From Bradyrhizobium zhanjiangense (lineage in GTDB: Bacteria > Pseudomonadota > Alphaproteobacteria > Rhizobiales > Xanthobacteraceae): DNA of 64,000 nt. Below the pieces are notes generated by a model. It had not been told where the DNA came from. It saw nothing but the letters and a program-made list of their open reading frames with translations, and ran no database searches. The stretch is from NCBI RefSeq assembly GCF_004114935.1, contig NZ_CP022221.1, positions 5,787,001 to 5,851,000 on the forward strand. Reading direction: 5' to 3'. Below are positions 63,570-64,000 of this stretch, one piece after another (position 1 is the first letter of the stretch; each line of letters opens with the position of its first letter). The position numbers and the translations under genes are program-made.

Positions 63570-63578
63570 CGGACACCG

Positions 63579-63941
63579 TCAGGTCGCGATGTCGCCTGCC
63601 CGAAGCAGCGTCGTGAAGCCGCCATAGATCATGCGCTTGCCATCGAACGGCATGCCGTCCATTTTCAGCCGCGGGTCCGCCATCACCTTCTTGTTGACGG
63701 CATCGCGGGTCTCCCGGTCGCGGTAGACGATCCAGGAGAAAACCACGATCTCGTCCTCCTTCGCCATGACCGCGCGCGGAAACGAGGTGAGCTCGCCATA
63801 GGGGACGTCGTCGCCGATGCATTCGACATAGTCGAGCGCGCCGTGCTCCAGCCAGAGTGCGCAGGCAGTCGTTGCCAGCGTCTTGTAGGCCTCGATCTTG
63901 TCCTTCGGCACGGCCAGCACGAAACCATCGACATAGGACAT
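63579..63941 (-). CDS. DUF1428 family protein
   Basis: A 120-residue dimeric alpha-beta barrel-like protein: MSYVDGFVLAVPKDKIEAYK at the start and VVFSWIVYRDRETRDAVNKK, then MPFDGKRMIYGGFTTLL. The pattern is that of DUF1428 proteins (about 117 residues), whose function is unknown. I chose the ATG at 63941 since AAGGAG is 8 bases upstream; an earlier start would add 10 residues. It converges on the IalB-like gene. The 59 bases to the right edge hold only its leader. Confidence 0.88.
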   Translation of the reverse strand: MSYVDGFVLAVPKDKIEAYKTLATTACALWLEHGALDYVECIGDDVPYGELTSFPRAVMAKEDEIVVFSWIVYRDRETRDAVNKKVMADPRLKMDGMPFDGKRMIYGGFTTLLRAGDIAT

Positions 63942-64000
63942 CACGGATTCTCCTTGGGTTGTGTAACTCAAGGACGATGGAGTGCGCGGAGATCCGACCT

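Overview
The window reads as chromosomal DNA of a Bradyrhizobium-like alphaproteobacterium. Grounds: high GC with strong G/C third-position bias, tightly packed ATGA-overlapped operons, many acyl-CoA and ABC/TRAP uptake genes, TadE/TadG-like and IalB-like proteins, and several families of dispersed palindromic repeats typical of that group. No tRNA, rRNA, CRISPR array, transposase or phage gene was found. The genus is inferred from style, not from a marker gene.

Layout. 1-4.5 kb: a valine-degradation block (3-hydroxyisobutyryl-CoA hydrolase cut by the left edge, acyl-CoA dehydrogenase, mmsA) with a divergent LysR regulator. 4.6-8.3 kb: TetR regulator, hot-dog thioesterase, enoyl-CoA hydratase-like protein and a thiolase. 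8.4-12.5 kb: MFS carrier, OprB-type porin, ZntB/CorA transporter and the 3' stump of a patatin-like gene. 12.8-19.9 kb: an IclR regulator divergent from a class V PLP enzyme, a complete polar amino acid ABC importer and an FAD-linked 2-hydroxyacid dehydrogenase; together they look like uptake and catabolism of one unidentified amino compound. 19.9-23.7 kb: three TadE/TadG-like pseudopilin-type genes without Tad machinery, a GMC oxidoreductase remnant and a secreted Cys/His protein.

24.1-32.4 kb: an acyl-CoA carboxyltransferase, a second IclR regulator, a free-standing biotinyl carrier, a TAXI-TRAP transporter and a glutaminase fused to STAS and cyclic-nucleotide domains. 32.5-38.4 kb: MazG-like and carboxymuconolactone-decarboxylase-like proteins, a 33-residue membrane peptide missed by length filters, then CoA-transferase / thiolase-like / DUF35 genes. 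The thiolase-like protein has glycine where the nucleophilic cysteine belongs, so the pair resembles Ltp2-DUF35 retro-aldolases. A normal thiolase follows.

38.5-50.6 kb: a sugar-acid regulon with an ABC sugar importer, NAD-dependent dehydrogenase, KDG kinase, KDPG aldolase, LacI-family regulator, IlvD/Edd dehydratase and two SDRs. Two related palindromes around the lacI gene are candidate operators. 50.6-52.3 kb: GFA protein, M50 protease and a small membrane protein. 52.3-57.8 kb: one siderophore-iron operon (receptor, PiuC-type hydroxylase, ExbB, ExbD, TonB) behind three phased TTCTAAA repeats resembling alphaproteobacterial iron-control half-sites. 58-64 kb: a small hypothetical protein, an RND efflux pair, an IalB-like secreted protein and a DUF1428 protein.

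The best candidates for undescribed biology are the cysteine-less thiolase-DUF35-CoA transferase block (34-36.8 kb), the PLP enzyme/amino acid ABC/FAD dehydrogenase module (12.8-19.9 kb), and the carboxyltransferase plus lone biotin carrier next to TAXI-TRAP and a regulated glutaminase (24.1-32.4 kb).
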